NCBI GenBank assembly: GCA_017461395.1 | Contig: JAFTYF010000033.1 | Coordinates: 62,001-126,000 of the forward strand | Origin: Ruminococcus sp. | GTDB lineage: Bacteria; Bacillota; Clostridia; Oscillospirales; Ruminococcaceae | DNA length: 64,000 nucleotides | Direction: 5' to 3' | Shown here: positions 16,084-24,257 of the stretch, in pieces | Numbering within the stretch: the stretch's first letter is position 1 | Layout: each line of letters begins with the position of its first letter | Notes under the pieces: model-generated | The model's database searches: none | Told to the model about the DNA's origin: nothing | The model's input: only the letters and a program-made list of their open reading frames with translations | Made by a program: the position numbers and the translations under genes

Positions 16084-18210
16084 ATGGAGTTTATGGAAAA
16101 CCGTGAACTTTCATGGCTCAAATTCAACAAAAGGGTTCTTGAAGAAGCAACAGACGCAAGCAATCCGCTTCTTGAAAGAATTTCATTTTCTGCGATATAC
16201 CAGAGCAATCTGGATGAATTTTTCATGGTTCGAGTTGGTTCGCTGACCGACACAGCCAAGACCGACAAGAACAAAAAAGACAGCCGTACCGGAATGACTG
16301 CCGCTCAGCAGCTTGACGCTGTATTTACTGCTGTCAGACGTCAGCAGCCGGGCGTAGAGGAAGCCTACAGAAAAAATCTGGAGGAGCTTTCTGAATTCGG
16401 CTTTGAACAGGTAACTATGGAGACTGCAACCGACGATGAACGCACATTTTTGGAGCTTTACTTCAAGCGTGAAATTAAACCGTTCATTTCCGGAATTGTT
16501 GTAAATGACGCACTGCCATTCCCGTTCCTCAAAAACAAGGCTATCTATGCGATAGTACAGCTCAGCTCCAAAAAGGATATATCAATCGGAATCATTCCCA
16601 CAGTCTACGACCACGGCGAGAGGATGATCCCTCTCGGAAACGGCGGCAAACGCTTTATCCTCACGGAGGACGTGATTCTGCATTTTGCACACCTTATGTT
16701 CAAGAATTACAAGGTCATTGACCGTGCTCTAATAAGAATAACAAGAAATGCCGATATCATGGCGACCGGCAAGGGCGAGGAGTTCCGCCGCAATATGGAG
16801 GAGCTTGTTGCAAAACGCACGAAGCTTGAACCGGTAAGACTTGAAATTTCCGATGATTTCTCCAACGACGCTCTTGATTATATCTGCAAAAAGCTGAAAA
16901 TAAAGAATTCAAGAGTATTTACGTCACGAATGCCGCTGGATGTCTCGTTCCTTTTCGCTTTGCAGGAGCTTGACGAAAGCGAGAAGCTTCATTATACGAA
17001 GCGTTCTCCAAGAGTTCCGGCGGCGATCTCGGACAAAAAATCCATGTTTGCGCAGATAAAGGCAAAGGATATCCTTCTAAGCTATCCTTTTGAGTCGATG
17101 ACGGCTTCATTTATCAGGCTTCTTCAGGAATCCGCCGCTGATCCTAAGGTAACATCAATAAAAATTACGCTGTATCGCCTTGCACGCAACAGCAAGGTCA
17201 TTGACGCTCTCTGCACTGCCGCCGAAAACGGCAAGGAAGTTCTTGTTATGATAGAGCTTCGTGCGAGATTTGACGAGGCGAATAATATTGAGTGGTCGAA
17301 GATTCTTCAGGAAGCCGGTGTCAAGGTTATCTACGGCCCGAGAGATTACAAGGCACACTCGAAGCTTCTTCTCATCACGAGAAAGGCTGCCGGCGGCGAA
17401 TTTGACTACGTTACGCAGATAGGCACCGGAAATTATAACGAAAAAACTTCTGCGATATACACCGACCTCATGCTTCTGACCGCAGACAGGGAAATTGCCG
17501 CCGATGCAGAAGCAGTTTTCAGCGGACTTTTAAACGGTACGTTTGTTGAAAAAACGAACAAGCTTCTTGTATCGCCGCTCGCTCTCAGACCGCAGGTTCT
17601 TGCCATGATGGATGAGCAGATAGCCATTGCGAAAAGCGGCGGAAAAGGCTATATTGCGGCGAAAGTGAACTCTCTCTGCGACAAGGTTATTATAACAAAG
17701 CTTGCAGAGGCTTCTCAGGCAGGCGTGAAAATTGAGCTTATTGTCAGGGGAATCTGCTGTATAATTCCCGGCATTGAGGGATATACTGAGAACATCACCG
17801 TCCGCAGTATTGTGGGAAGATTCCTTGAACACAGCCGAATCTTTATTTTCGGCAAGGCTGGAAAGGAACAGAAGATATACATCGGCTCGGCTGACTACAT
17901 GAGCAGAAATACTATCCGCCGTGTTGAGGTTGCCGCTCCCGTTGAGGATGAAAGGCTGAAAAAGCGCATCCGTGATATGTTCGCCGTGATGATGAAGGAT
18001 AATGTAAAGGCTCGTATTATGCAGAATGACGGTACTTATATCCACGCTGAACGCAAAGACGGCGAGGAAATACTCAACTCGCAGGAGTATTTCTTCGATG
18101 AAGCATACAAGCGCCTTGAGGATAAAAAGGCTCGTCAGGAACAGATGCGTATTAACCGCAGTAAGAGAAAACCGGCAAAAAAACGCAGAGCTGCGAAAAA
18201 TAAAAAGTAA
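16084..18210 (+). CDS. ppk1: Polyphosphate kinase 1
   Basis: The 708-residue enzyme reversibly polymerises the terminal phosphate of ATP into polyphosphate. The N-terminal domain begins ENRELSWLKFNKRVLEEA and NPLLERISFSAIYQSNLDEFFMVRV. The two phospholipase-D-like catalytic domains follow. His425 in YKAHSKLLLITR matches the autophosphorylated histidine (H435 in E. coli). The position of E. coli H454 is Gln445 (YVTQIGTGNYNEKT), and the second-domain histidine is His583 (FLEHSRIFIFG). The C-terminus is strongly basic. AGGAG precedes the ATG and the gene is monocistronic. A pst/phoU/phoB/phoR operon lies 4 kb downstream, so phosphate storage and uptake genes are near each other. Confidence 0.96.
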   Translation: MEFMENRELSWLKFNKRVLEEATDASNPLLERISFSAIYQSNLDEFFMVRVGSLTDTAKTDKNKKDSRTGMTAAQQLDAVFTAVRRQQPGVEEAYRKNLEELSEFGFEQVTMETATDDERTFLELYFKREIKPFISGIVVNDALPFPFLKNKAIYAIVQLSSKKDISIGIIPTVYDHGERMIPLGNGGKRFILTEDVILHFAHLMFKNYKVIDRALIRITRNADIMATGKGEEFRRNMEELVAKRTKLEPVRLEISDDFSNDALDYICKKLKIKNSRVFTSRMPLDVSFLFALQELDESEKLHYTKRSPRVPAAISDKKSMFAQIKAKDILLSYPFESMTASFIRLLQESAADPKVTSIKITLYRLARNSKVIDALCTAAENGKEVLVMIELRARFDEANNIEWSKILQEAGVKVIYGPRDYKAHSKLLLITRKAAGGEFDYVTQIGTGNYNEKTSAIYTDLMLLTADREIAADAEAVFSGLLNGTFVEKTNKLLVSPLALRPQVLAMMDEQIAIAKSGGKGYIAAKVNSLCDKVIITKLAEASQAGVKIELIVRGICCIIPGIEGYTENITVRSIVGRFLEHSRIFIFGKAGKEQKIYIGSADYMSRNTIRRVEVAAPVEDERLKKRIRDMFAVMMKDNVKARIMQNDGTYIHAERKDGEEILNSQEYFFDEAYKRLEDKKARQEQMRINRSKRKPAKKRRAAKNKK

Positions 18211-18223
18211 ATAAAAACAATAT

Positions 18224-18260
18224 CGGGATTCCAAAGGGCTGATAATCATTTGGAATCCCG
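18224..18260 (+). terminator. Terminator of ppk1
   Basis: CGGGATTCCAAA (18224-18235) pairs perfectly with TTTGGAATCCCG (18249-18260). The T-run is weak (TAATTGTTTG), so efficiency is uncertain. Confidence 0.65.
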
Positions 18261-18277
18261 TAATTGTTTGTTTATAT

Positions 18278-18300
18278 TGTAGAGGCGAACTGTGTTCGCC
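18278..18300. repeat. GTAG-headed hairpin repeat (plus orientation)
   Basis: TGTAGAGGCGAAC, a 3-nt loop and GTTCGCC make a GTAG-headed hairpin with the same stem as 50392-50418. It lies in the gap between the convergent ppk1 and 18312 genes. Confidence 0.7.
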
Positions 18301-18311
18301 CGTTGTTTTGC

Positions 18312-18587
18312 TCATTCAATTCTTTCATCCGTATGCACTATCACGATATCATCCAGCAGAATGAAATCGCTTCTTTTCACACGAGGTCTCTGCGGAACAT
18401 TATCGGGCGGTAATTCGTACACCTGCATATCCTCCGCCGGAGCTGTCCGTGCGATAGGAGCCGCCGCAGAACCGTTCTTTTCACGGGCTCTTTTCTCCAC
18501 GAAAATTATGATGCTCCACATTATTATATTTATCAGGACGAATGCCGCTGCTGCTGCGACTATAACCATTATTTCATATTTAGTCAT
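18312..18587 (-). CDS. Small single-pass membrane protein of unknown function (91 aa)
   Basis: I do not recognise a family. The 91-residue protein has an N-terminal membrane helix (IMVIVAAAAAFVLINIIMW), a basic segment (EKRAREK), a linker rich in alanine and proline (GSAAAPIARTAPAED), and a short conserved-looking end (KRSDFILLDDIVIVHTDERIE). It lies 16 nt downstream of the PP2C phosphatase on the same strand, so the two are very likely co-transcribed. It may be a membrane partner or substrate of the phosphatase, which is inferred from position alone. Confidence 0.72.
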   Translation of the reverse strand: MTKYEIMVIVAAAAAFVLINIIMWSIIIFVEKRAREKNGSAAAPIARTAPAEDMQVYELPPDNVPQRPRVKRSDFILLDDIVIVHTDERIE

Positions 18588-18603
18588 TGCTGCTCCTCTG
18601 ATC

Positions 18604-19371
18604 TCAATATTCTGCTCTGAACATCACAGCAGAAATATTGTCTGTTTCCTTTCTGCTCTTTACGGTCTCGATAAGCTCACGAAGCCGTGCCTGCATAGAG
18701 CTTTTTGTGGTGATACGTTTAGGTGAAAGTCCGTCGAAAATCTCATCCTCCGTGATAACATGGCGGAAGCCGTCGGAGCATATCAGATAATTCGTACCGT
18801 TTTCAATACTGCCGAATTTAATTTCCGGAGTGATATCTCCGGAAACGCCGATACACTGCGTAAGAGCGTTGCGGCGAGGATCAGTTTTTGCCTGTTCTTC
18901 GGTCATTGTTCCCTTTTTCATCTCACGGTTCACAAAAGTATGATCTTCTGTAAGCTGTTTTATCTGATACGAAAGCTTGTAGATACGGCTGTCGCCCACA
19001 TGGAAGGTCATCATCTGATTGTTTACGGCAAGAATTCCCGTTGTGGTAGTTCCAAGCTGAGTGCCGTTGATTCTGCCGTAGTTGATTATTCTGGAATTGA
19101 GCGACATCAGCCTTCTGAGAACGCTCTGACCGGCGTCACGCCAACTCCATTTTTCGAGCTCATAGGCAAGCTCGTAGTCGAACCAGTCAGAGAAGCTCCT
19201 CACGACCTCGGCGCTGGCAAGCTCACCGCTGGAAAGTCCGCCCATACCGTCGCATATCATTACAAGAGCAGCCTTACCCTGCTTTGTTTCGGCGTTTTTC
19301 ACGCATATGCTGTCCTGATTGACTTTTTTTGAAATGCCGATATCCGTTTCGGCAGCAACTATATATTTCAT
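18604..19371 (-). CDS. PP2C-type serine/threonine protein phosphatase
   Basis: The 255-residue cytoplasmic phosphatase carries the metal-binding PP2C motifs: KKVNQDSICV, the central ICDGMGGLSSGELAS, FHVGDSRIYKL, LICSDGFRHVI, and the final TDNISAVMF aspartate. Such enzymes oppose Hanks-type kinases, but none is found in this window. PrpC of the prpC-prkC pair normally adjoins its kinase; here the only partner is the 91-residue membrane protein. The ribosome binding site GAGGTAA precedes the ATG and a consensus promoter lies at 19503-19531. Confidence 0.93.
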   Translation of the reverse strand: MKYIVAAETDIGISKKVNQDSICVKNAETKQGKAALVMICDGMGGLSSGELASAEVVRSFSDWFDYELAYELEKWSWRDAGQSVLRRLMSLNSRIINYGRINGTQLGTTTTGILAVNNQMMTFHVGDSRIYKLSYQIKQLTEDHTFVNREMKKGTMTEEQAKTDPRRNALTQCIGVSGDITPEIKFGSIENGTNYLICSDGFRHVITEDEIFDGLSPKRITTKSSMQARLRELIETVKSRKETDNISAVMFRAEY

Positions 19372-19502
19372 TAAAATTACCTCTGGAAATCAAATTCCGC
19401 CGCTGCTGAGCATAATTACAGTCAATGGCGGGGCAGCCGTCAGCTTCATGAGAAAAACCGCCTGTTTTCTGGTCAGACGTTTCGGCAATCAAATTTATAT
19501 TT

Positions 19503-19531
19503 ATTATACAATATATGCAGGTGAAAGTCAA
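19503..19531 (-). promoter_or_regulatory. SigA-type promoter of the PP2C operon
   Basis: On the minus strand TTGACT (19531-19526), 17 nt, TATAAT (19508-19503). The 5' untranslated region is about 125 nt and I see no known riboswitch in it. Confidence 0.82.
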
Positions 19532-19644
19532 GGGGCACAGGTTGTCTGATCATCACAGCAAGGGACGAATTCATGTGCGCGCCCGTGTTGTTTTCATGAA
19601 TTATTTATCATGCGGACTCCCATTTATATTTCATCGGTAATTTG

Positions 19645-19672
19645 CGGGATATCGAGACGCCGTCCTCTACAA
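19645..19672. repeat. GTAG-headed hairpin repeat (minus orientation), diverged
   Basis: Read on the minus strand: GTAGAGGACGGCGTC, TC, GATATCCCGC. It matches the 37827 and 62249 copies with changes in the 3' arm. A short AT-rich repeat (ATTATGAATTATGAAT) follows, as beside other copies. The rest of the gap 19532-19756 shows nothing else. Confidence 0.65.
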
Positions 19673-19756
19673 TTATGAATTATGAATCAAATAAACGTGA
19701 GGTTTCCGCCGTGATTTGTCATTGTTCACATATATCGGAAAATCTTCTGAATCCCC

Positions 19757-19785
19757 TTGACAAATCCGCAATTATGGTGTATAAT
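19757..19785 (+). promoter_or_regulatory. SigA-type promoter of the ylxM-ffh operon
   Basis: TTGACA (19757-19762), 17 nt, TATAAT (19780-19785). Confidence 0.9.
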
Positions 19786-19826
19786 GTGTAAAGTATTTTT
19801 AGATTACACTAGCGAGGCTCGTGATT

Positions 19827-20162
19827 ATGGCTAAGGAACTTCAATTCGTTCTGCTCCTCGACTGCTACGGCGATCTTCTTACAGATCATCAGCGCAACGT
19901 TATGGAGCTCTACTACTGTGAGGATCTGTCGCTCGCAGAGATCGGTACCCCTATGGGTATCACACGTCAGGCGGTTCTCAGCCTTATCAAACGCACTGAG
20001 GGAATTCTTCTCAACTATGAGGAAAAGCTCGGCTTTGCCCGAAGGCTGGGTAAAATGAGAGAATGTTTCGGCAATATCGCAGCTCTTGCAGAAAATATAG
20101 AAAATCTACAGCTCCGCCAGAATCTCATTGAGGAGATAAACAACGGAATGGAGCTTCTTTAA
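19827..20162 (+). CDS. ylxM: YlxM family DNA-binding protein (UPF0122)
   Basis: This 111-residue protein has a sigma-region-4-like helix-turn-helix: LLLDCYGDLLTDHQRNVMELYY, then CEDLSLAEIGTPMGITRQAV and LIKRTEGILLNYEEKLG. YlxM is the conserved companion of ffh in Firmicutes and is thought to affect signal recognition particle assembly or activity. The ATG at 19827 is preferred to GTG 19821, because GAGG (19813-19816) is 10 nt from the former and only 4 nt from the latter. The gap to ffh is 15 nt. Confidence 0.93.
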   Translation: MAKELQFVLLLDCYGDLLTDHQRNVMELYYCEDLSLAEIGTPMGITRQAVLSLIKRTEGILLNYEEKLGFARRLGKMRECFGNIAALAENIENLQLRQNLIEEINNGMELL

Positions 20163-20177
20163 AAGGGGAGATACAGC

Positions 20178-21563
20178 ATGGCATTTGAAGGACTTTCTGA
20201 AAAGCTCAACGGCGTTTTTAAAAAACTGAAATCAAGAGGAAAACTTAACGAAAACGATGTTAAGGAGGCTATGCGTGAAGTACGTCTCGCCCTCCTTGAG
20301 GCTGATGTAAGCTACAAAGTAGTCAAGGATTTTGTAAAGAAAGTTACTGAACGTGCTGTCGGTGAGGAGGTTCTTTCAAGCCTTACTCCGGCTCAGCAGG
20401 TTATTAAAATAGTTAACGAGGAACTCTGCTCCCTCATGGGAGAAAGCAACGCAAGAATCAATTTCTCGTCCAAGCCCCCTACGGTCATCATGATGTGCGG
20501 ACTTCAGGGTTCGGGTAAGACTACTCATTCTGCAAAGCTTGCAAAGCTCCTTAAAAAAGAAGGTCACCGCCCTCTCCTCGCAGCCTGCGATATCTACCGT
20601 CCTGCGGCTATAAATCAGCTTCAGGTCGTAGGTCAGAAGGCAGATGTGCCCGTCTTTGAAATGGGACAGATAGATCCCGTAATCATCGCTAAACAGGCTC
20701 TTGCTCATGCTAAGGACTACGGTCACGATATCCTTATCATTGACACCGCCGGACGTCTTCATATTGACGAAAAGCTTATGGATGAGCTTGTGAATATAAA
20801 GGAACTCACTCAGCCCGATGAAATTATGCTCGTTGTTGACGCTATGACCGGTCAGGACGCCGTTAACGTAGCTAAGGCTTTCGATGAATCCGTCGGAATC
20901 ACCAGCGTTCTTATGTCGAAGCTTGACTCCGATACACGAGGCGGTGCGGCTCTGTCAGTTCTCTCCGTTACCGGAAAGCCTATCAAATACGTCGGAATGG
21001 GCGAAAAACTCGACGATTTCGAGCAGTTCCACCCTGAGCGTATGGCTTCAAGAATCCTCGGTATGGGCGATGTTCTTACCCTTATCGAAAAGGCTGAGAA
21101 CGTTATGTCTCAGAAGGAAGCTGAAAAGCTTACCAAGAAATTCAAGGAGAACAAGTTCGATATGGACGATCTCCTTAACCAGATGAAGCAGATAAAGAGA
21201 CTCGGCTCTATGAAGTCTATCCTCGGAATGCTTCCCGGCGTCGGCGATAAGATCAAGGATGCCGATATCGACGAAAAACAGCTCGACAGAATTGAGGCTA
21301 TCATCACTTCAATGACAAAGGCGGAACGTGCTAAGCCGTCAATTATCAATCCCTCACGCAAAAAGCGTATCGCAAAGGGTTCAGGTACAAAGGTCGAGGA
21401 TGTCAACAGACTTCTCAAGCAGTTCGACCAGATGCAGCAGATGATGAAGAAGTTTACCGGCAAAAACAGCAAAATGTCTCTGCGTAAAGCAAGAAAACAG
21501 CTCGCCGGCATGAATTTCGACAAGCTTCAGGGCAAGGGCGGCGGAAATCTTCCGCAGTTCTGA
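20178..21563 (+). CDS. ffh: Signal recognition particle protein Ffh
   Basis: Ffh is the 461-residue GTPase that binds signal sequences of membrane and secreted proteins and, with the SRP RNA (38054-38195 here), brings ribosomes to FtsY. The N domain starts AFEGLSEKLNGVFKKLKSRGKL. The G domain has the P-loop MMCGLQGSGKTTHSAKLA, then ACDIYRPAAINQL, DTAGRLHID and SKLDSDTRGGAAL. The methionine-rich M domain (about 300-445) includes DLLNQMKQIKRLGSM, MLPG and the RNA-binding SRKKRIAKGSG. It ends with MNFDKLQGKGGGNLPQF. AAGGGGAG precedes the ATG. Confidence 0.98.
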   Translation: MAFEGLSEKLNGVFKKLKSRGKLNENDVKEAMREVRLALLEADVSYKVVKDFVKKVTERAVGEEVLSSLTPAQQVIKIVNEELCSLMGESNARINFSSKPPTVIMMCGLQGSGKTTHSAKLAKLLKKEGHRPLLAACDIYRPAAINQLQVVGQKADVPVFEMGQIDPVIIAKQALAHAKDYGHDILIIDTAGRLHIDEKLMDELVNIKELTQPDEIMLVVDAMTGQDAVNVAKAFDESVGITSVLMSKLDSDTRGGAALSVLSVTGKPIKYVGMGEKLDDFEQFHPERMASRILGMGDVLTLIEKAENVMSQKEAEKLTKKFKENKFDMDDLLNQMKQIKRLGSMKSILGMLPGVGDKIKDADIDEKQLDRIEAIITSMTKAERAKPSIINPSRKKRIAKGSGTKVEDVNRLLKQFDQMQQMMKKFTGKNSKMSLRKARKQLAGMNFDKLQGKGGGNLPQF

Positions 21564-21582
21564 TTGACGGAAATATAGTATT

Positions 21583-21789
21583 ATGGAAATATTTTTTGCA
21601 ATTATCATGATTGCCGCCGGTGCTTTTTCACTCGCCGGTGCAATCTGCAACTGGGACTGGTTCATGAATAACTACAAGGCAAGACCTTTCATGACTCTTT
21701 TCGGAAGAACCGGTACAAGAATAATCTACGGATTTATCGGCGTTTTCATTATCGCTATCGCCGTTGCTTTTCTCGTAGTTAACTACTGA
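21583..21789 (+). CDS. Immunity-17-like small membrane protein (68 aa)
   Basis: The 68-residue protein has two membrane helices ([19 protein letters not shown] and [20 protein letters not shown]) joined by a short polar loop, [24 protein letters not shown]. That loop strongly recalls the Imm17 family pattern NWDWF-KAR-FGR-GAR. Imm17 proteins were predicted as toxin immunity proteins, but many, like this one, sit among housekeeping genes with no toxin nearby. It lies 19 nt after ffh and before rpsP, interrupting the usual ffh-rpsP order. No clear ribosome binding site is seen, so it may depend on coupling to ffh. Confidence 0.72.
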   Translation: MEIFFAIIMIAAGAFSLAGAICNWDWFMNNYKARPFMTLFGRTGTRIIYGFIGVFIIAIAVAFLVVNY

Positions 21790-21856
21790 ATTACGGTTCA
21801 ACGCAGCTTTCACTGCTTTGATATACAAGAAATTTTTATACGGAGGTGAATTTAAA

Positions 21857-22099
21857 ATGGCAGTTAAAATCAGACTCAGAAGAATGGGCGCTAAGAAGGC
21901 TCCTTTCTATCGTATTGTAGTTGCTGATTCCAGATACCCCAGAGACGGAAGATTCGTTGAGGAGATCGGTTACTATGATCCCACAAAGAACCCTTCAGTT
22001 GTTAAGGTTGACGCTGATAAGGCTAAGGAATGGATCGCTAAGGGTGCACAGCCTACAGATACTGTAAAGGGCATCCTCAAGAATGAAGGCGTTCTTTAA
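21857..22099 (+). CDS. rpsP: 30S ribosomal protein S16
   Basis: The 80-residue protein is a standard S16: [30 protein letters not shown], then [10 protein letters not shown] and an end close to [18 protein letters not shown]. The ATG at 21857 follows CGGAGGTG; the in-frame upstream extension to 21818 contains the ribosome binding site and is not coding. It is followed by khpA after 72 nt. Confidence 0.97.
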   Translation: MAVKIRLRRMGAKKAPFYRIVVADSRYPRDGRFVEEIGYYDPTKNPSVVKVDADKAKEWIAKGAQPTDTVKGILKNEGVL

Positions 22100-22171
22100 T
22101 CATTGCTCTACGGAAGAGGAGAGACAACAATAGTCTCTGCCTCTGTTCCGAAGGCTCTACGGAGGTTTCAA

Positions 22172-22405
22172 ATGAAGGATTTACTTTACGCTATTGCAGC
22201 AGGACTCGTTGAAGATAAGTCTGCTATCAGAATTATCGAGGACGAACCCGATGAAGAAGGAGTAATCGTTTTTCATCTTACCGTCGCTCCTGATGATATG
22301 GGACGTGTTATCGGTAAGCAGGGAAGGATCGCAAAGGCTCTCCGCACAATTATGCGTGCCGGTGCAGCTAAGAAGGATCTTAAGGTTTCTGTAAATATTG
22401 AATAA
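22172..22405 (+). CDS. khpA: KH domain RNA-binding protein KhpA (YlqC)
   Basis: The 77-residue KH-domain protein starts MKDLLYAIAAGLVEDKSAIRI and has the KH loop VAPDDMGRVIGKQGRIAKALRTIMRAGA. KhpA binds RNA with KhpB and influences cell division and wall growth in Gram-positive bacteria. CGGAGG lies just before the ATG at 22172; a longer frame from 22103 lacks a site. In many Firmicutes rimM, trmD and rplS follow, but here a terminator ends the operon. Confidence 0.95.
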   Translation: MKDLLYAIAAGLVEDKSAIRIIEDEPDEEGVIVFHLTVAPDDMGRVIGKQGRIAKALRTIMRAGAAKKDLKVSVNIE

Positions 22406-22468
22406 TAGAAAAAAATCCCCCTGATTTGAGGGGCGGGCGATAAAGAAGTTTTATCGTATGTACCGAAA

Positions 22469-22508
22469 GGCTGCGTAGCAATAAGCTATGCAGCCTTTTT
22501 CTTTTTCT
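22469..22508 (+). terminator. Terminator of the ffh-rpsP-khpA operon
   Basis: GGCTGCGTAGC (22469-22479) pairs with GCTATGCAGCC (22485-22495, one G-T pair), then TTTTTCTTTTTC. Confidence 0.92.
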
Positions 22509-22563
22509 TCGGATTTGTAATTGACTGCCACTCCAGATAAAACGCCTTATTCTCCTTCTATCA

Positions 22564-22594
22564 CAAAAAGCGACCGAAGTATTCTCGGTCGCTT
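22564..22594 (-). terminator. Terminator of the pst-pho operon
   Basis: AAGCGACCGA (22568-22577) pairs with TCGGTCGCTT (22585-22594). On the minus strand it is followed by TTTTTG just after the phoR stop. Confidence 0.88.
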
Positions 22595-22598
22595 GAAT

Positions 22599-24257
22599 TT
22601 ATTCGCTTTTCGGCAATACCACTGTAACAGCAGTACCTTTATTCTCCTCGCTATGAATCGAAATTTTTCCTCCGTGATACTGGACGGAGTGCTTTACAAT
22701 GGAAAGTCCTAAACCTGTTCCGCCCGATTTTTTGGAGTGGCTTTTATCTACACGATAAAATCGTTCAAAAATCCTCGGCAGGTGTTCGGGAGCAACACCT
22801 ATTCCGTTATCCGAAACTGTTAAAGTTACTTCCTTTTCAGTTTCTGAAATATCAACCTCAACCTTGCCGCCGTCAGGAGTATACTTAATTCCGTTGTCGC
22901 AAAGATTATAGATGACTTCAAAAAGCAGATGCTTTACTCCGTAAACTTTCCCGCTGTCACCCGATACAGAAAGCGTAATATCCTTTTTATCTGCACTGTC
23001 ACGAAGAACTCCGCAGGCTTCGTTTACTATTTCGTAAAGTGAAACATTTTCCTTTGGAAGCTCCGTCTGCTCATCAAGCTGTGAAAGCCTGATAATATCC
23101 TCCACAAGCGTTACAAGGCGTGTCGCTTCTTCACGGATATGGCCTACAAAACGCGGCATATCCTCCGGTTTTACAAGTCCGTTTTCGATAAGCTCCGCAC
23201 TGCCCGTGATAGTCTGGAGCGGAGTTTTAAGCTCGTGGGAAACATTTGCTGTGAACTCTCTGCGGAGCCTTTCAGCATCCGCCTGCTCTGTTATATCAAA
23301 TGCAAGAACAACTGCGCCAACTGTTTCGCCGTCCGTTTCAATACGGCTTATATCAAACTGATATTCCTTTTCACCCAGCTTGGCACGAATTTCAGCGTGT
23401 CCGCCTGTAAGTGCCTTTTCGATTGCAGAGGTTATTTCGTGTCTGCGGTTTATCGTCAGAAATTCATTGCCCACGCACTTTTCATTTGTACCGAAAATCG
23501 TCATTGCCGCCGAATTTATAGTCAGAATATTTCTGTTCTTATCAAGCAGCAAGAGTCCCTCACGCATATTTTTCGTGATAAGCTCAAACTCATCTTTTCT
23601 GCGGTTAAGCTCCGCTGCTTTACGTTCAATCTTCATATTCTGCTTATGAATACGGCTGAGTAACGGTGCGATTTCCTCATAGGCGTCATTCTCCGTCGGA
23701 TTGTCAAGATCAAGTTTATTGAGAGGATCAATTATTTTTCTTGACATTTTATGTGCCAGCACCGCCGAAAATACTACCGCCAGAATTATTACGATCACAA
23801 CTGGATGAAGCATACCAAGAAGAAGTATAAACCCGCTTGTTCTGCTGATAGAGATTCTGAGAACTGTTCCGTCAGACAACAGTACAGCTTCATAGAGCGT
23901 TTTTCGGGTAAGCGTTTTTGAACGGCGTGAGCTGCTGCCTTTTCCTGTTTCAAGAGCTTCGGATATTTCTTCACGGTCAATGTGATTATCCATTGTTTTT
24001 TTATCAGCCTGTGAATCAAAAAGTACCGTACCGTCATCAGCTACCCACGTCAGACGGAAATTATCATTTTTTACATTTTTAAGATATTCTTCACCGGATA
24101 TTTCTGTTCCGGCAGAAGCGATTGAAAGTTCATCTTTAAGCTGATTTACTTGAATATCGGTAAAATAATCATACAGAAAGCTTGTTATAATCACAAGTGT
24201 TGCTGCTAAAACGGCGAGCGCAGTAATAAAAATGGAGCGAAAAATTTTACTTGTCAT
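22599..24257 (-). CDS. phoR: Phosphate-sensing histidine kinase PhoR
   Basis: This 552-residue membrane kinase would phosphorylate PhoB when phosphate is short. Two membrane helices (about 7-27, SIFITALAVLAATLVIITSF, and about 150-172, LGMLHPVVIVIILAVVFSAVL) flank an outer sensor region. A PAS domain near 230-330, the HisKA motif with His in FTANVSHELKTPLQ, and the ATPase boxes NLCDNGIKYTPDGG, VSDNGIGVAPEHLPRIFERFY and GTGLGLSIVKHSVQYHGG follow. The ATG at 24257 lies after GGAGGCGG and overlaps the phoB end by 11 nt; the longer frame only runs antiparallel through phoB. Confidence 0.94.
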   Translation of the reverse strand: MTSKIFRSIFITALAVLAATLVIITSFLYDYFTDIQVNQLKDELSIASAGTEISGEEYLKNVKNDNFRLTWVADDGTVLFDSQADKKTMDNHIDREEISEALETGKGSSSRRSKTLTRKTLYEAVLLSDGTVLRISISRTSGFILLLGMLHPVVIVIILAVVFSAVLAHKMSRKIIDPLNKLDLDNPTENDAYEEIAPLLSRIHKQNMKIERKAAELNRRKDEFELITKNMREGLLLLDKNRNILTINSAAMTIFGTNEKCVGNEFLTINRRHEITSAIEKALTGGHAEIRAKLGEKEYQFDISRIETDGETVGAVVLAFDITEQADAERLRREFTANVSHELKTPLQTITGSAELIENGLVKPEDMPRFVGHIREEATRLVTLVEDIIRLSQLDEQTELPKENVSLYEIVNEACGVLRDSADKKDITLSVSGDSGKVYGVKHLLFEVIYNLCDNGIKYTPDGGKVEVDISETEKEVTLTVSDNGIGVAPEHLPRIFERFYRVDKSHSKKSGGTGLGLSIVKHSVQYHGGKISIHSEENKGTAVTVVLPKSE

